Assembly: GCA_021798855.1 (NCBI GenBank)
Contig: JAJZBP010000125.1
Coordinates: 1-6,211, forward strand
Length of the DNA: 6,211 nucleotides
DNA from: Bacillota bacterium
GTDB lineage: Bacteria; Bacillota; Sulfobacillia; JAJZIM01; JAJZBP01
Direction of reading: 5' to 3'
Positions 1-5,607 of this stretch are shown one piece after another. The position numbers and the translations under genes were made by a program. Each line of letters begins with the position of its first letter. Position 1 is the first letter of the stretch. Below the pieces are notes generated by a model, which saw only the letters and a list, made by a program, of their open reading frames with translations, had not been told where the DNA came from and did no database searches.

Positions 1-37
1 AAGTGAACCTAAGGCGACCTCATTTCGCATTTCGGGC

Positions 38-73
38 AAAAAAAAGATAAACCCCTTCCGATGGAAGAGGTTT
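38..73 (-). terminator. Intrinsic terminator, expression platform of the SAM-I riboswitch
   Basis: Read on the minus strand, an 11-bp stem (5' arm 73-63, AAACCTCTTCC; 3' arm 59-49, GGAAGGGGTTT) closes a 3-nt ATC loop with one U-G wobble. It is followed by ATC and eight T (45-38). This is a textbook intrinsic terminator just downstream of the aptamer. The segment at 94-86 (GGGGAGGTT), which overlaps the 3' strand of aptamer helix P1, can pair with 72-64 (AACCTCTTC) and would form the competing antiterminator. The inferred logic is the usual S-box one: SAM bound gives termination, SAM absent gives read-through into a gene to the left of position 1. Confidence 0.92.
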
Positions 74-91
74 CAAATATATAGGAACCTC

Positions 92-239
92 CCCTCATCT
101 CCCAAGAGAGGGGAACCCCCTCCTGCAGGAATTGGCACCGCCGCTTCCCTCGCTCGACGTCGCCTCTCGGCGCCGTCCCGCGGGCCAGCCGGTTGCCCAG
201 GTTTCATCGGGCCTTTCCCTCCACCTGTCTCGATAAGAG
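92..239 (-). promoter_or_regulatory. SAM-I (S-box) riboswitch aptamer
   Basis: On the minus strand the segment starts CTCTTATC (239-232) and ends GATGAGGG (99-92). These two pair over 8 bp with wobbles as helix P1. Between them are the S-box conserved blocks: AGGTGGAGGGA near 226-216, CCCGATGAAACCTGG (211-197), GCAACC (196-191) and GGTGCCAATTCCTGCAG (139-123). A GAGGGG-GTT-CCCCTC hairpin follows, in the P4 position. At about 148 nt it is somewhat longer than a typical S-box, and the extra length sits in the P3 region (about 190-140). The family binds S-adenosylmethionine and usually controls methionine or cysteine biosynthesis or uptake. The controlled gene lies outside the window, so its identity is unknown. 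Confidence 0.93.
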
Positions 240-268
240 TCATCCGGAACGTATTAAATTTTGCTCAG

Positions 269-297
269 ACTATACCATCGAGGGAAAGTAAAGTCAA
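269..297 (-). promoter_or_regulatory. Housekeeping-type promoter of the SAM-riboswitch transcript
   Basis: On the minus strand TTGACT (297-292) and TATAGT (274-269) are separated by exactly 17 nt. Each hexamer differs from the sigma-70/sigma-A consensus at one position. The predicted transcription start is near 262, about 22 nt before the aptamer. The -35 lies only 4 nt past the stop codon of the RseC-family gene (302), with no terminator between, so read-through from the tyrS operon into the riboswitch is also possible. Confidence 0.82.
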
Positions 298-301
298 TGC
301 A

Positions 302-736
302 TCACATGCACTTATTCACCGACTTGCCCTCATCCCACCCGTTCCGCTCACCGGCGGCCACCACCTTCCACGGTTCGCCCGGGAACCGGATGGTCCAAAA
401 GCGCAAAAAAAGCAGGGAACCCCCGAACCCCGCCAGTCCACCCCAGATTCCCACTGTTTTGTCCACCAGGTTGGCGCCCAGAAAATAGCCGGCGGCGGCG
501 CCCAACAGCGGCAAAATATAGGCCAAAAAAGCCCCTTCTAAGAATCCACGCCCGCCCATGGCGAGGGTGACCGGCGACCCGACCTCCGCTCCCAACCGGT
601 TCACGGCCCAGACCTCGCCCCGGCTCCCGGTCTGAGCGAGGCCGCAACGTCGGCAAGCGCCGCAGGCCAGCGAATCGCCCAGGCGCACCAGAGCCATTTC
701 TCCCTTGACTTCCTGTACCACGCCGTACTGTTCCAC
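302..736 (-). CDS. RseC/MucC-family integral membrane protein (SoxR-reducing system RseC type)
   Basis: The 144-residue product matches the RseC/MucC family in length and layout. There is a short N-terminal beta region (about 1-22), a cysteine cluster C25-x2-C28-x2-C31 (ACGACRRCGL), and two hydrophobic helices at about 65-91 and 95-114. In Enterobacteria the family includes RseC, linked to sigma-E regulation and to the Rsx system that reduces SoxR. In Gram-positive lineages its role is not established, so an electron-transfer or redox role at the membrane is inference. The start is GTG at 736; in-frame sequence upstream reaches a stop after three more codons, and no strong Shine-Dalgarno is visible, which suggests translational coupling. 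The gene begins 20 nt after the tyrS stop on the same strand, so the two are probably co-transcribed. The first internal ATG is residue 14 and would remove the conserved N-terminal strand. Confidence 0.85.
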   Translation of the reverse strand: MEQYGVVQEVKGEMALVRLGDSLACGACRRCGLAQTGSRGEVWAVNRLGAEVGSPVTLAMGGRGFLEGAFLAYILPLLGAAAGYFLGANLVDKTVGIWGGLAGFGGSLLFLRFWTIRFPGEPWKVVAAGERNGWDEGKSVNKCM

Positions 737-756
737 GCCGACAATTTATGCCGGGC

Positions 757-1947
757 CTAATCCTCCAAGACCAAACGCAAGAAACGCTTCTTGCCCACCC
801 GCAAGACCATTCCCTCCCGCACCGCAACGGCTTCCTCCACATCCGCCAAAAGCCTGCCGTCCAGATTCACCGCTCCCTGGCGCACCAGGCGCCTGGCCTC
901 CGAATTGGTGGGCGCAAGCCCCAACCGAACCAACAGGGCGATCACCCAGATCCGCCCCCCCGGCAGTTCACTCCGCGCCAGGGTTCCCGGTTGGATTTCT
1001 TCCGGCAGGCTTTTTTCCTGGAACACCCGGCGAAACTCGCTTTCCGCACGCTGGGCTTCGCTGCGTCCATGCAGGGAGGCGACGATTTCCCCCGCCAAAC
1101 GCAGCTTGGCGTCCCGGGGGTGGCCGGCCAGGATCCGTCTCGTCTGGGCCTCATCCGTGTCGGTGAGCAGTTCGAAGTAGCGGGGCATCAATTCATCGGG
1201 AATGGACATGACCTTCCCGTACATCTGCGCCGGTCTCTCGGTCACTCCAATGTAGTTTCCGAGACTCTTGGACATCTTCTGGACCCCGTCCGTTCCCTCC
1301 AAGATCGGGGTGATCACGGCCACCTCGGGCTCCTGCCCGTATTCCCGTTGGATGTGCCTGGCCACGACCAGATTGAATTTCTGGTCCGTTCCACCCAGTT
1401 CCACGTCCGCTTTGAGGGCCACCGAATCGTAGCCCTGCAGGAGGGGATAGAAAAATTCGTGCAGGAAAATCGGGTTGCCGTTGCCGAACCGTTTGGCAAA
1501 GTCGTCCCGTTCCAACATCCTGGCCACGGTGGTTTTGGCCGCCAACTCCAAGACGGCCGGGAAGGTGAACGCCGCCAGCCACCGACTGTTGAACTCGATG
1601 GCGGTTTTCTCCGGGTCCAGGATACGGAAGATCTGTTCGGCATAGGTGCGGGCGTTGGCCGCGATCTCCTCTTCGGTCAACTGGCGGCGCGTTTGCGACT
1701 TGCCCGAAGGGTCGCCGATCCGCCCGGTGAAGTCCCCGACCAGGCAGATCACCCGGTGCCCCATTTTTTGAAAATCCCTCAATTTGCGCAAAACCACGGT
1801 GTGCCCGAGGTGAATGTCCGGGGCCGAAGGGTCCAGGCCCAGTTTGACGCGCAATTTCCGGCCGGATGCCAGTTTTCGGGCCAATTCCTCTTCGGAGATG
1901 ATCTCCGCCGTTCCCCGCCGCAAGAACGCCATTTCCGCCGCCGCCAA
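757..1947 (-). CDS. tyrS: Tyrosyl-tRNA synthetase
   Basis: The 396-residue product charges tRNA-Tyr with tyrosine in the cytoplasm. It is a class I synthetase. The HIGH motif is HLGH at 46-49 within DPSAPDIHLGH, and the KMSKS motif is intact at 224-228. The tyrosine-pocket segment runs from about Y167 through Q171 and D174 to GGTDQ at 185-189. A C-terminal S4 RNA-binding domain spans about 330-394. The pattern is the TyrZ-like bacterial subtype of roughly 400 residues. The start chosen is TTG at 1947 because AAAGGGG (1961-1955) sits 7 nt upstream; the ATG at 1932 would place that site 22 nt away. A promoter lies close upstream with a short leader, so no T-box control is visible, unlike many Bacillota tyrS genes. 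It is divergent from the PBP gene and heads the unit with the RseC-family gene. Confidence 0.97.
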   Translation of the reverse strand: MAAAEMAFLRRGTAEIISEEELARKLASGRKLRVKLGLDPSAPDIHLGHTVVLRKLRDFQKMGHRVICLVGDFTGRIGDPSGKSQTRRQLTEEEIAANARTYAEQIFRILDPEKTAIEFNSRWLAAFTFPAVLELAAKTTVARMLERDDFAKRFGNGNPIFLHEFFYPLLQGYDSVALKADVELGGTDQKFNLVVARHIQREYGQEPEVAVITPILEGTDGVQKMSKSLGNYIGVTERPAQMYGKVMSIPDELMPRYFELLTDTDEAQTRRILAGHPRDAKLRLAGEIVASLHGRSEAQRAESEFRRVFQEKSLPEEIQPGTLARSELPGGRIWVIALLVRLGLAPTNSEARRLVRQGAVNLDGRLLADVEEAVAVREGMVLRVGKKRFLRLVLED

Positions 1948-1954
1948 GCCGATT

Positions 1955-1961
1955 CCCCTTT
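1955..1961 (-). promoter_or_regulatory. Ribosome-binding site of tyrS, deciding the TTG start
   Basis: AAAGGGG on the minus strand is followed after 7 nt by TTG (1947-1945). This spacing supports TTG as the initiator over the in-frame ATG five codons later. Confidence 0.7.
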
Positions 1962-1979
1962 AGTCTCAGAATGGCTTAT

Positions 1980-1988
1980 ATTATATCA
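1980..1988 (-). promoter_or_regulatory. Extended -10 promoter of tyrS
   Basis: TGATATAAT on the minus strand (1988-1980) is a perfect TGn extension plus a consensus TATAAT. No good -35 is found at 16-18 nt spacing. The predicted start is near 1973, leaving a leader of about 26 nt, enough for the ribosome-binding site and nothing else. This rules out a T-box or other large leader between promoter and gene if this promoter is the one used. Confidence 0.7.
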
Positions 1989-2015
1989 CCTGGAGAGACG
2001 CCCGTGCCGTTCGGT

Positions 2016-2040
2016 TTGACAAAGGATTTTGTGCTATAAT
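2016..2040 (+). promoter_or_regulatory. Extended -10 promoter of the PBP gene
   Basis: TGCTATAAT at 2032-2040 is a perfect extended -10, with a predicted transcription start near 2047. A perfect TTGACA lies at 2016-2021, but the spacer is only 13 nt against the usual 16-18, so the extended -10 is probably what matters. The tyrS promoter fires in the opposite direction about 44 bp away. The leader to the preferred PBP start is about 235 nt. Confidence 0.65.
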
Positions 2041-2062
2041 TGGGCGTATTCCGACGTCCGCA

Positions 2063-2282
2063 CGGGTTTTCTATCCAGGACAACCCGCTTTTGCCGGTGA
2101 CCCCGCAAAGGAGTTCGTTCGCAGGCGACAACGACCAACCGTGGGCCACGGACCCTTGATTGGACCCAAAGCACCGGACACCGGGCGCCCCGAAGAAAGG
2201 GCACGAGGCGTCCGGCTTGCCGTTGCCGCCGACTCTTCGCCGGTTCATCATCAACCATCATGCAGTAAGGAGGAAAACTCCT
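2063..2282 (+). other. Long untranslated leader of the PBP mRNA, unassigned
   Basis: If translation starts at 2283, about 235 nt of leader precede it. Visible elements are: a CGGGTT/AACCCG inverted repeat (2063-2068 and 2082-2087) followed by CTTTT; a palindrome CCGTGGGCCACGG (2139-2151); a GGTT/AACC hairpin (2242-2256); and a three-codon reading frame ATG CAG TAA (2260-2268) whose stop overlaps the ribosome-binding site. No known riboswitch core (S-box, T-box, c-di-AMP, c-di-GMP) was recognised. Part of this stretch (2160-2282) is an open extension of the PBP frame from a TTG codon. Confidence 0.4.
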
Positions 2283-2285
2283 CTG
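2263..2285 (+). promoter_or_regulatory. Ribosome-binding site and start-codon hairpin of the PBP gene
   Basis: TAAGGAGG (2266-2273) is a near-perfect anti-16S match, 9 nt before CTG at 2283. AGGAG (2268-2272) can pair with CTCCT (2278-2282) around a GAAAA loop. After a 2-nt bulge, CAG (2263-2265) can pair with the CTG start itself (2283-2285). The structure would bury both the Shine-Dalgarno and the initiator. Whether it is stable enough to matter is inference. Confidence 0.5.
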
Positions 2286-4841
2286 GGTAAGCACACAGCG
2301 CCCCGAGAATCGGGTAAAAAGAAATTCAAGATCCGCTGGAAAAGGGTCATTTTGTTGGTGGCCCTCGGCTTCCTGGCCGTCGGCGGCGCAGCCGCGGCCT
2401 ACTTTGTGAGCACCACCCTGCCCCAATTGCAGACGATGGTCCAACAAAGCGGCGGAAGCATGCTTTACGATCTCAACGGCCACCCGGTCACCGAACTCGG
2501 CCAAAACCGTATCCCCGTGTCCTTGAGCATTGTCCCCAAGAATTTACAAAACGCCGTCGTGGCCACCGAGGACGCCCGTTTCTGGACCAATCCCGGCTTC
2601 GACGTGCGCAGCATCTTCCGCGCGGCCTTCGTTGACCTGATGCACGGCGGCGCTCCGGTCCAGGGAGCAAGCACCATCACCGAACAGTTGGGCAAGAACC
2701 TTTTCCTGAGTGACCGCAAGTCCATCGGCCGCAAACTCAAAGAGTTCCTTTTGGGGCTGGAACTGGAACACATCTACACCAAGCAGGAAATCCTCAAGAT
2801 GTACCTCAACCAGATGTATCTGGGCGCCGGAGCCTTCGGCGTGCAGGCCGCAGCCCGCACCTACTTCGGCACCAACGTGCAAAACCTGGATCTCCCCCAA
2901 GCGGCCCTCTTGGCCGGACTCCTACAGGCTCCCAGCGCCTACGATCCCTTCGTCAACCTGAGCGGGGCCAAGGCGCGCCAAAAGGAAGTCCTGGGACGGA
3001 TGGCCCATTACGGCTACATCACCCAGGCCCAAGCCAAAGTCGCCTACGCGGCTCCCCTGAACCTGACTTCGACCAACAGTGCCTCCGGTTCCTACCCGGC
3101 TCCCTTCTTCGTCGACTACGTCACCCAACAGTTGTTGAAACGCTACTCGGCCGCCCAGGTCTTCAGCGGTGGACTGCAGGTTTACACCACCCTCGACCCT
3201 AAGGCGCAGGCCGCGGCCGATTCGGCCGTGGCCACGGTCATGAACAGACTTCCGATGCCCACCCTGAGCACCTGGACCTCCGCCCGGCAGGCGGCCATGG
3301 TGGTGATGGATCCCAAGAACGGCTATATTCTGGCCATGGTGGGTGGACGCACCCACCCGGTGGCCATGCCCGAAAACCTGGCCCTGGCCGACTTCCCCAC
3401 GGGCTCGTCGATCAAACCCCTGGCCGTGTACACGCCGGCCATCGACACTCGCAAGTTCACCGAACTGTCCGTCCTGCAGGACGTCCCCTGGATGAAGAAA
3501 AACGGCGTTCCTTGGCCCAACAACGACGACCACCTCTACCGGGGCTACATCACGTTGCGGCACGCGCTGGCCATCTCCGACAACAACGCCACCGTCCAGC
3601 TCCTGCACGACATCGGCATCAACACCGGTTACAATTTTGCCACCAAGAAATTCGGCCTTCCCCTGGTCAACCACGGGACGGAGAACGACCATACTCTGGC
3701 CCTGGCCATCGGTGGCCTGACCCGCGGGGTCAGCGTCCTGAACATGACCGACGCCTTCGCCACCTTCGCCAACCAGGGTGTGCGGCCCCAACCGATTTCC
3801 ATCCTCAAGGTTTTGAACCGCAACGGAGCCGTTATCCAGCAGAGCACGCCGTCCTTGACCACCGAGTTTTCCCCACAGGTGAATTACATCGCGATCAAGA
3901 TGATGGAGGGAGTCTTCGGTCCCTGCAATCCCAGACCCAACTACGGCTGCCCGACCGGATCCAATCTGGGTTTGGGACGCCCGGCCGCCGGTAAAACCGG
4001 CACCGCCGGTTGGAAAGACGGCTGGTTCATGGGGTTCACCCCCCAGGTGGTGGCCGGAGTCTGGGAGGGGTCGCCCGACCAGCAACTCCAGCCGGGTGTC
4101 TTCGGCGCCACCTACGCCGGACCGATTTGGAAGGCCTTCATGGAGCAATACCTGAAGGGACAGCCGGCCCTGGGCTTCGCGCGACCCCCGGGCATAGTCA
4201 CCGTCAAGAGCGTGGACAACAAGTCCGGCCTGCTCCCCGGTCCCTACACTCCCCGGCAAGACATCAAATCCGGCGATTTCATCGCCGGCACCCAACCGAC
4301 CACCATCGGCTCGATCCACGTGCAGGCCCAGGTCTGGCAGGGCAACCAAAACCTCCTCTGGGTTCCCTCCTGCGGCGGCCCCCCGGTGACCAAGGTTTTC
4401 CTGAAACGCCCGAGCATGTTGCTGCCCAACCTCAGCGCCCAAACCTTGAGCCCGCAGGTGATGATTCAGGAGACCCAGTGGCTGCCCACCACCAACTGCG
4501 CCGGCCAGGTGGTCGGAACCAGCCCTTCGGGCGGCGGTTCCAGTGGCGGCACTCCGAGCGGCGCGGGAGGAAGCCAGGGTTCCGGTTCTTTGACTGAAAC
4601 TTTGACCATCCAAAACGGTCGTTTCAGCCCCTTATCCCTCAGCGTGGCCCAGGGCAAGGCGTTGACCATCATCCTGCGCAACACCGACCTGGTCCCCTAC
4701 ACCTTCAATCTCTCCGGCCTGCAGATCACCGGTCTGGTCTTGCCGCCGCAAACCCAGGTCTCCATCAACATCAACGGCGCCGCCGCCGGCACCTACCCCT
4801 TCACCGCCGGAGCGGCCACCGGCCAACTGACGGTACAATAA
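2283..4841 (+). CDS. Class A penicillin-binding protein (PBP1A-type, GT51 plus transpeptidase) with C-terminal cupredoxin-like domain
   Basis: This bifunctional wall synthase of the ponA/mrcA class polymerises lipid II and cross-links peptidoglycan outside the membrane. With CTG 2283 as residue 1 (852 aa) it has a basic cytoplasmic tail (1-21), one membrane helix (about 22-42), and a GT51 domain (about 75-245). The GT51 domain keeps the catalytic glutamate in TEDARF (E96), STITEQ (130-135) and RKLKE (150-154). The transpeptidase domain has SSIK (375-378), SDN (432-434) and KTGT (571-574). After a loop region to about 745, a Ser/Gly linker (747-769) leads to a cupredoxin-like domain (770-852). 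CTG was preferred because TAAGGAGG lies 9 nt upstream and the resulting tail length is normal. The alternative is TTG 2160, with 41 more residues and no ribosome-binding site. Four cysteines fall in two clusters (548/556 and 697/739). Function is near certain; the start is less so. Confidence 0.95.
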   Translation: MGKHTAPRESGKKKFKIRWKRVILLVALGFLAVGGAAAAYFVSTTLPQLQTMVQQSGGSMLYDLNGHPVTELGQNRIPVSLSIVPKNLQNAVVATEDARFWTNPGFDVRSIFRAAFVDLMHGGAPVQGASTITEQLGKNLFLSDRKSIGRKLKEFLLGLELEHIYTKQEILKMYLNQMYLGAGAFGVQAAARTYFGTNVQNLDLPQAALLAGLLQAPSAYDPFVNLSGAKARQKEVLGRMAHYGYITQAQAKVAYAAPLNLTSTNSASGSYPAPFFVDYVTQQLLKRYSAAQVFSGGLQVYTTLDPKAQAAADSAVATVMNRLPMPTLSTWTSARQAAMVVMDPKNGYILAMVGGRTHPVAMPENLALADFPTGSSIKPLAVYTPAIDTRKFTELSVLQDVPWMKKNGVPWPNNDDHLYRGYITLRHALAISDNNATVQLLHDIGINTGYNFATKKFGLPLVNHGTENDHTLALAIGGLTRGVSVLNMTDAFATFANQGVRPQPISILKVLNRNGAVIQQSTPSLTTEFSPQVNYIAIKMMEGVFGPCNPRPNYGCPTGSNLGLGRPAAGKTGTAGWKDGWFMGFTPQVVAGVWEGSPDQQLQPGVFGATYAGPIWKAFMEQYLKGQPALGFARPPGIVTVKSVDNKSGLLPGPYTPRQDIKSGDFIAGTQPTTIGSIHVQAQVWQGNQNLLWVPSCGGPPVTKVFLKRPSMLLPNLSAQTLSPQVMIQETQWLPTTNCAGQVVGTSPSGGGSSGGTPSGAGGSQGSGSLTETLTIQNGRFSPLSLSVAQGKALTIILRNTDLVPYTFNLSGLQITGLVLPPQTQVSININGAAAGTYPFTAGAATGQLTVQ

Positions 4842-4870
4842 GCAAGGATTGTCCGATTGGTGGAGGTCGC

Positions 4871-4900
4871 TCGCCGTTTTAAAGGCTGGCGGCTTTTTTT
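4871..4900 (+). terminator. Probable intrinsic terminator of the PBP gene
   Basis: TCGCCG (4871-4876) can pair with TGGCGG (4887-4892) as 6 bp including two G-U pairs, with a 10-nt loop. One C and seven T (4894-4900) follow. It lies 30 nt after the PBP stop codon. The stem is short and the loop large, so efficiency is uncertain. Confidence 0.5.
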
Positions 4901-4919
4901 CAGCGGCGATCTGGGTTTC

Positions 4920-5187
4920 CTCAAGCACAGTTCGATCAGTTCGGCGATCCGGGCGGCGCCGACGCAGGCCCAACAGCGCACGAATATAATCCTCCCGCCA
5001 ATGGAACAGTAGACCAAATAGTCATCGGACATGATGTCCGGGTGGGGAGGAATGTTTCGGCCACCAGACGGGCGGCACAACGAGGAGAAGCAAGCCCCTT
5101 GGCCTGGAACTTGAGCGGTGGCGGGGCCGTGATGATCCCAGGAACCTCCGGAGAACGGCGGGTTCTGCGATAACGTGTGCGCTGGTG
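4920..5187 (-). pseudogene. Decayed IS66-type transposase fragment
   Basis: Two minus-strand reading frames, neither with a credible gene start, together resemble pieces of an IS66-family TnpC transposase. At 5187-5050 one frame reads with the pattern RYRRTRRSPEVPGIITAPPP followed by an AKGL-x8-ARLVAETF-like stretch, as in the zinc-finger-to-core region of IS66 transposases. At 5032-4920 a second frame reads MSDDYLVY, then GGRIIFVRCWA and AELIEL, similar to the later segment around the conserved CWAH-ARR motif. The pieces are joined within about 17 nt although some 150 or more residues normally separate them, and the frame changes. That implies an internal deletion plus frameshift. No terminal inverted repeats or target duplication were found. 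Recognition is from memory of the family, not an alignment, and the rest of 4901-5290 shows nothing else. Confidence 0.5.
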
Positions 5188-5288
5188 AACTGTGGTAAGA
5201 AAGTTGGCCAGGTACATCAGATGTGGTGTCCTGCCCCTCCATCGCCTGTCTTCCCCGTGGACGGTAGGTCATTCTCCTCCATTCCTAC

Positions 5289-5310
5289 CATTGTGCTTTG
5301 TAAGACAATG
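5289..5310. promoter_or_regulatory. Inverted repeat over the antitoxin promoter, candidate operator
   Basis: CATTGT (5289-5294) and ACAATG (5305-5310) form a perfect 6-bp inverted repeat with a 10-nt spacer. It overlaps the -35 element and most of the promoter spacer of the antitoxin gene. AbrB/VapB-type antitoxins usually repress their own operon through such repeats, so this is a plausible binding site. Confidence 0.4.
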
Positions 5311-5319
5311 CCTTAAAAT
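5291..5319 (+). promoter_or_regulatory. Promoter of the antitoxin gene
   Basis: TTGTGC (5291-5296) and TAAAAT (5314-5319) are 17 nt apart. The -10 matches consensus at five of six positions, the -35 at three. The predicted start is near 5326, giving a leader of about 33 nt to the ATG. Confidence 0.45.
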
Positions 5320-5358
5320 AAGAAAAGGTTTGGGGCACTCCGCAAAGGAAGACAGAGC

Positions 5359-5607
5359 ATGGAACCAACAATTGGACGCCTGAGCAGCAAGGGCCAGGTC
5401 GTGATTCCCCAGAACGTCCGCCGCCACCTGGGACTGCAGGCCGGGGACACCGTGGTGTTCGTCCTGGAATCCGACCGGGTATCCATCTACCCTCAGTTCG
5501 CTTACCTGCACCTTCTCCGAGGGATGGCCAAAGGTATTTACGGGAACTCGGCAGAGGCCATAGACAATTTTGTTAAAGACGAGCGGGATTCATGGCCCGA
5601 ATCCTAA
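5359..5607 (+). CDS. vapB: AbrB/SpoVT-family antitoxin, VapB-type
   Basis: The 82-residue product begins with a swapped-hairpin AbrB domain. SSKGQVVIP (9-17) leads into NVRRHLGLQAGDTVVF and then a strand ending DRVSIYP, the pattern of antitoxins paired with PIN-domain toxins. The C-terminal half (about 47-82) is acidic and helical, and would be the toxin-binding part. The ATG is preceded by AAAGGAAG with 7 nt spacing (5344-5351). The family binds DNA as a dimer, neutralises its toxin and represses its own operon. The stop overlaps the start of the downstream PIN gene by 16 nt, the usual coupling for a toxin-antitoxin pair. Because that toxin gene is truncated, the antitoxin may be an orphan that is still able to bind DNA. 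Confidence 0.85.
   Translation: MEPTIGRLSSKGQVVIPQNVRRHLGLQAGDTVVFVLESDRVSIYPQFAYLHLLRGMAKGIYGNSAEAIDNFVKDERDSWPES

Noticed and set aside
1..37. Possible start of the riboswitch-controlled gene on the minus strand
   Set aside because: An ATG occurs on the minus strand here, but no convincing ribosome-binding site precedes it and too few codons are visible to support a gene.
748..2019. A 423-codon open frame on the plus strand opposite tyrS
   Set aside because: It lies wholly antisense to a clearly recognisable tyrS, has no ribosome-binding site, and has a composition typical of the antisense frame of GC-rich coding DNA.
2016..2040. A consensus TTGACA plus TATAAT pair as a standard promoter
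   Set aside because: The spacer is 13 nt, too short for normal sigma-A contact with both elements; only the extended -10 was retained as the working element.
1948..2160. A possible T-box leader for tyrS
   Set aside because: The conserved T-box AGGGTGGNACCGCG-type sequence is absent on the minus strand, and the predicted promoter leaves a leader of only about 26 nt.
2151..2167. Direct repeat GGACCC-TTGATT-GGACCC upstream of the PBP
   Set aside because: It is a 6-bp repeat of low complexity in GC-rich DNA with no link to a promoter or start; chance is sufficient.
2922..4613. A 563-codon open frame on the minus strand opposite the PBP gene
   Set aside because: It is antisense to the PBP transpeptidase region, rich in Gly, Val, Asp and His as expected of a shadow frame, and shows no recognisable domain or start signal.
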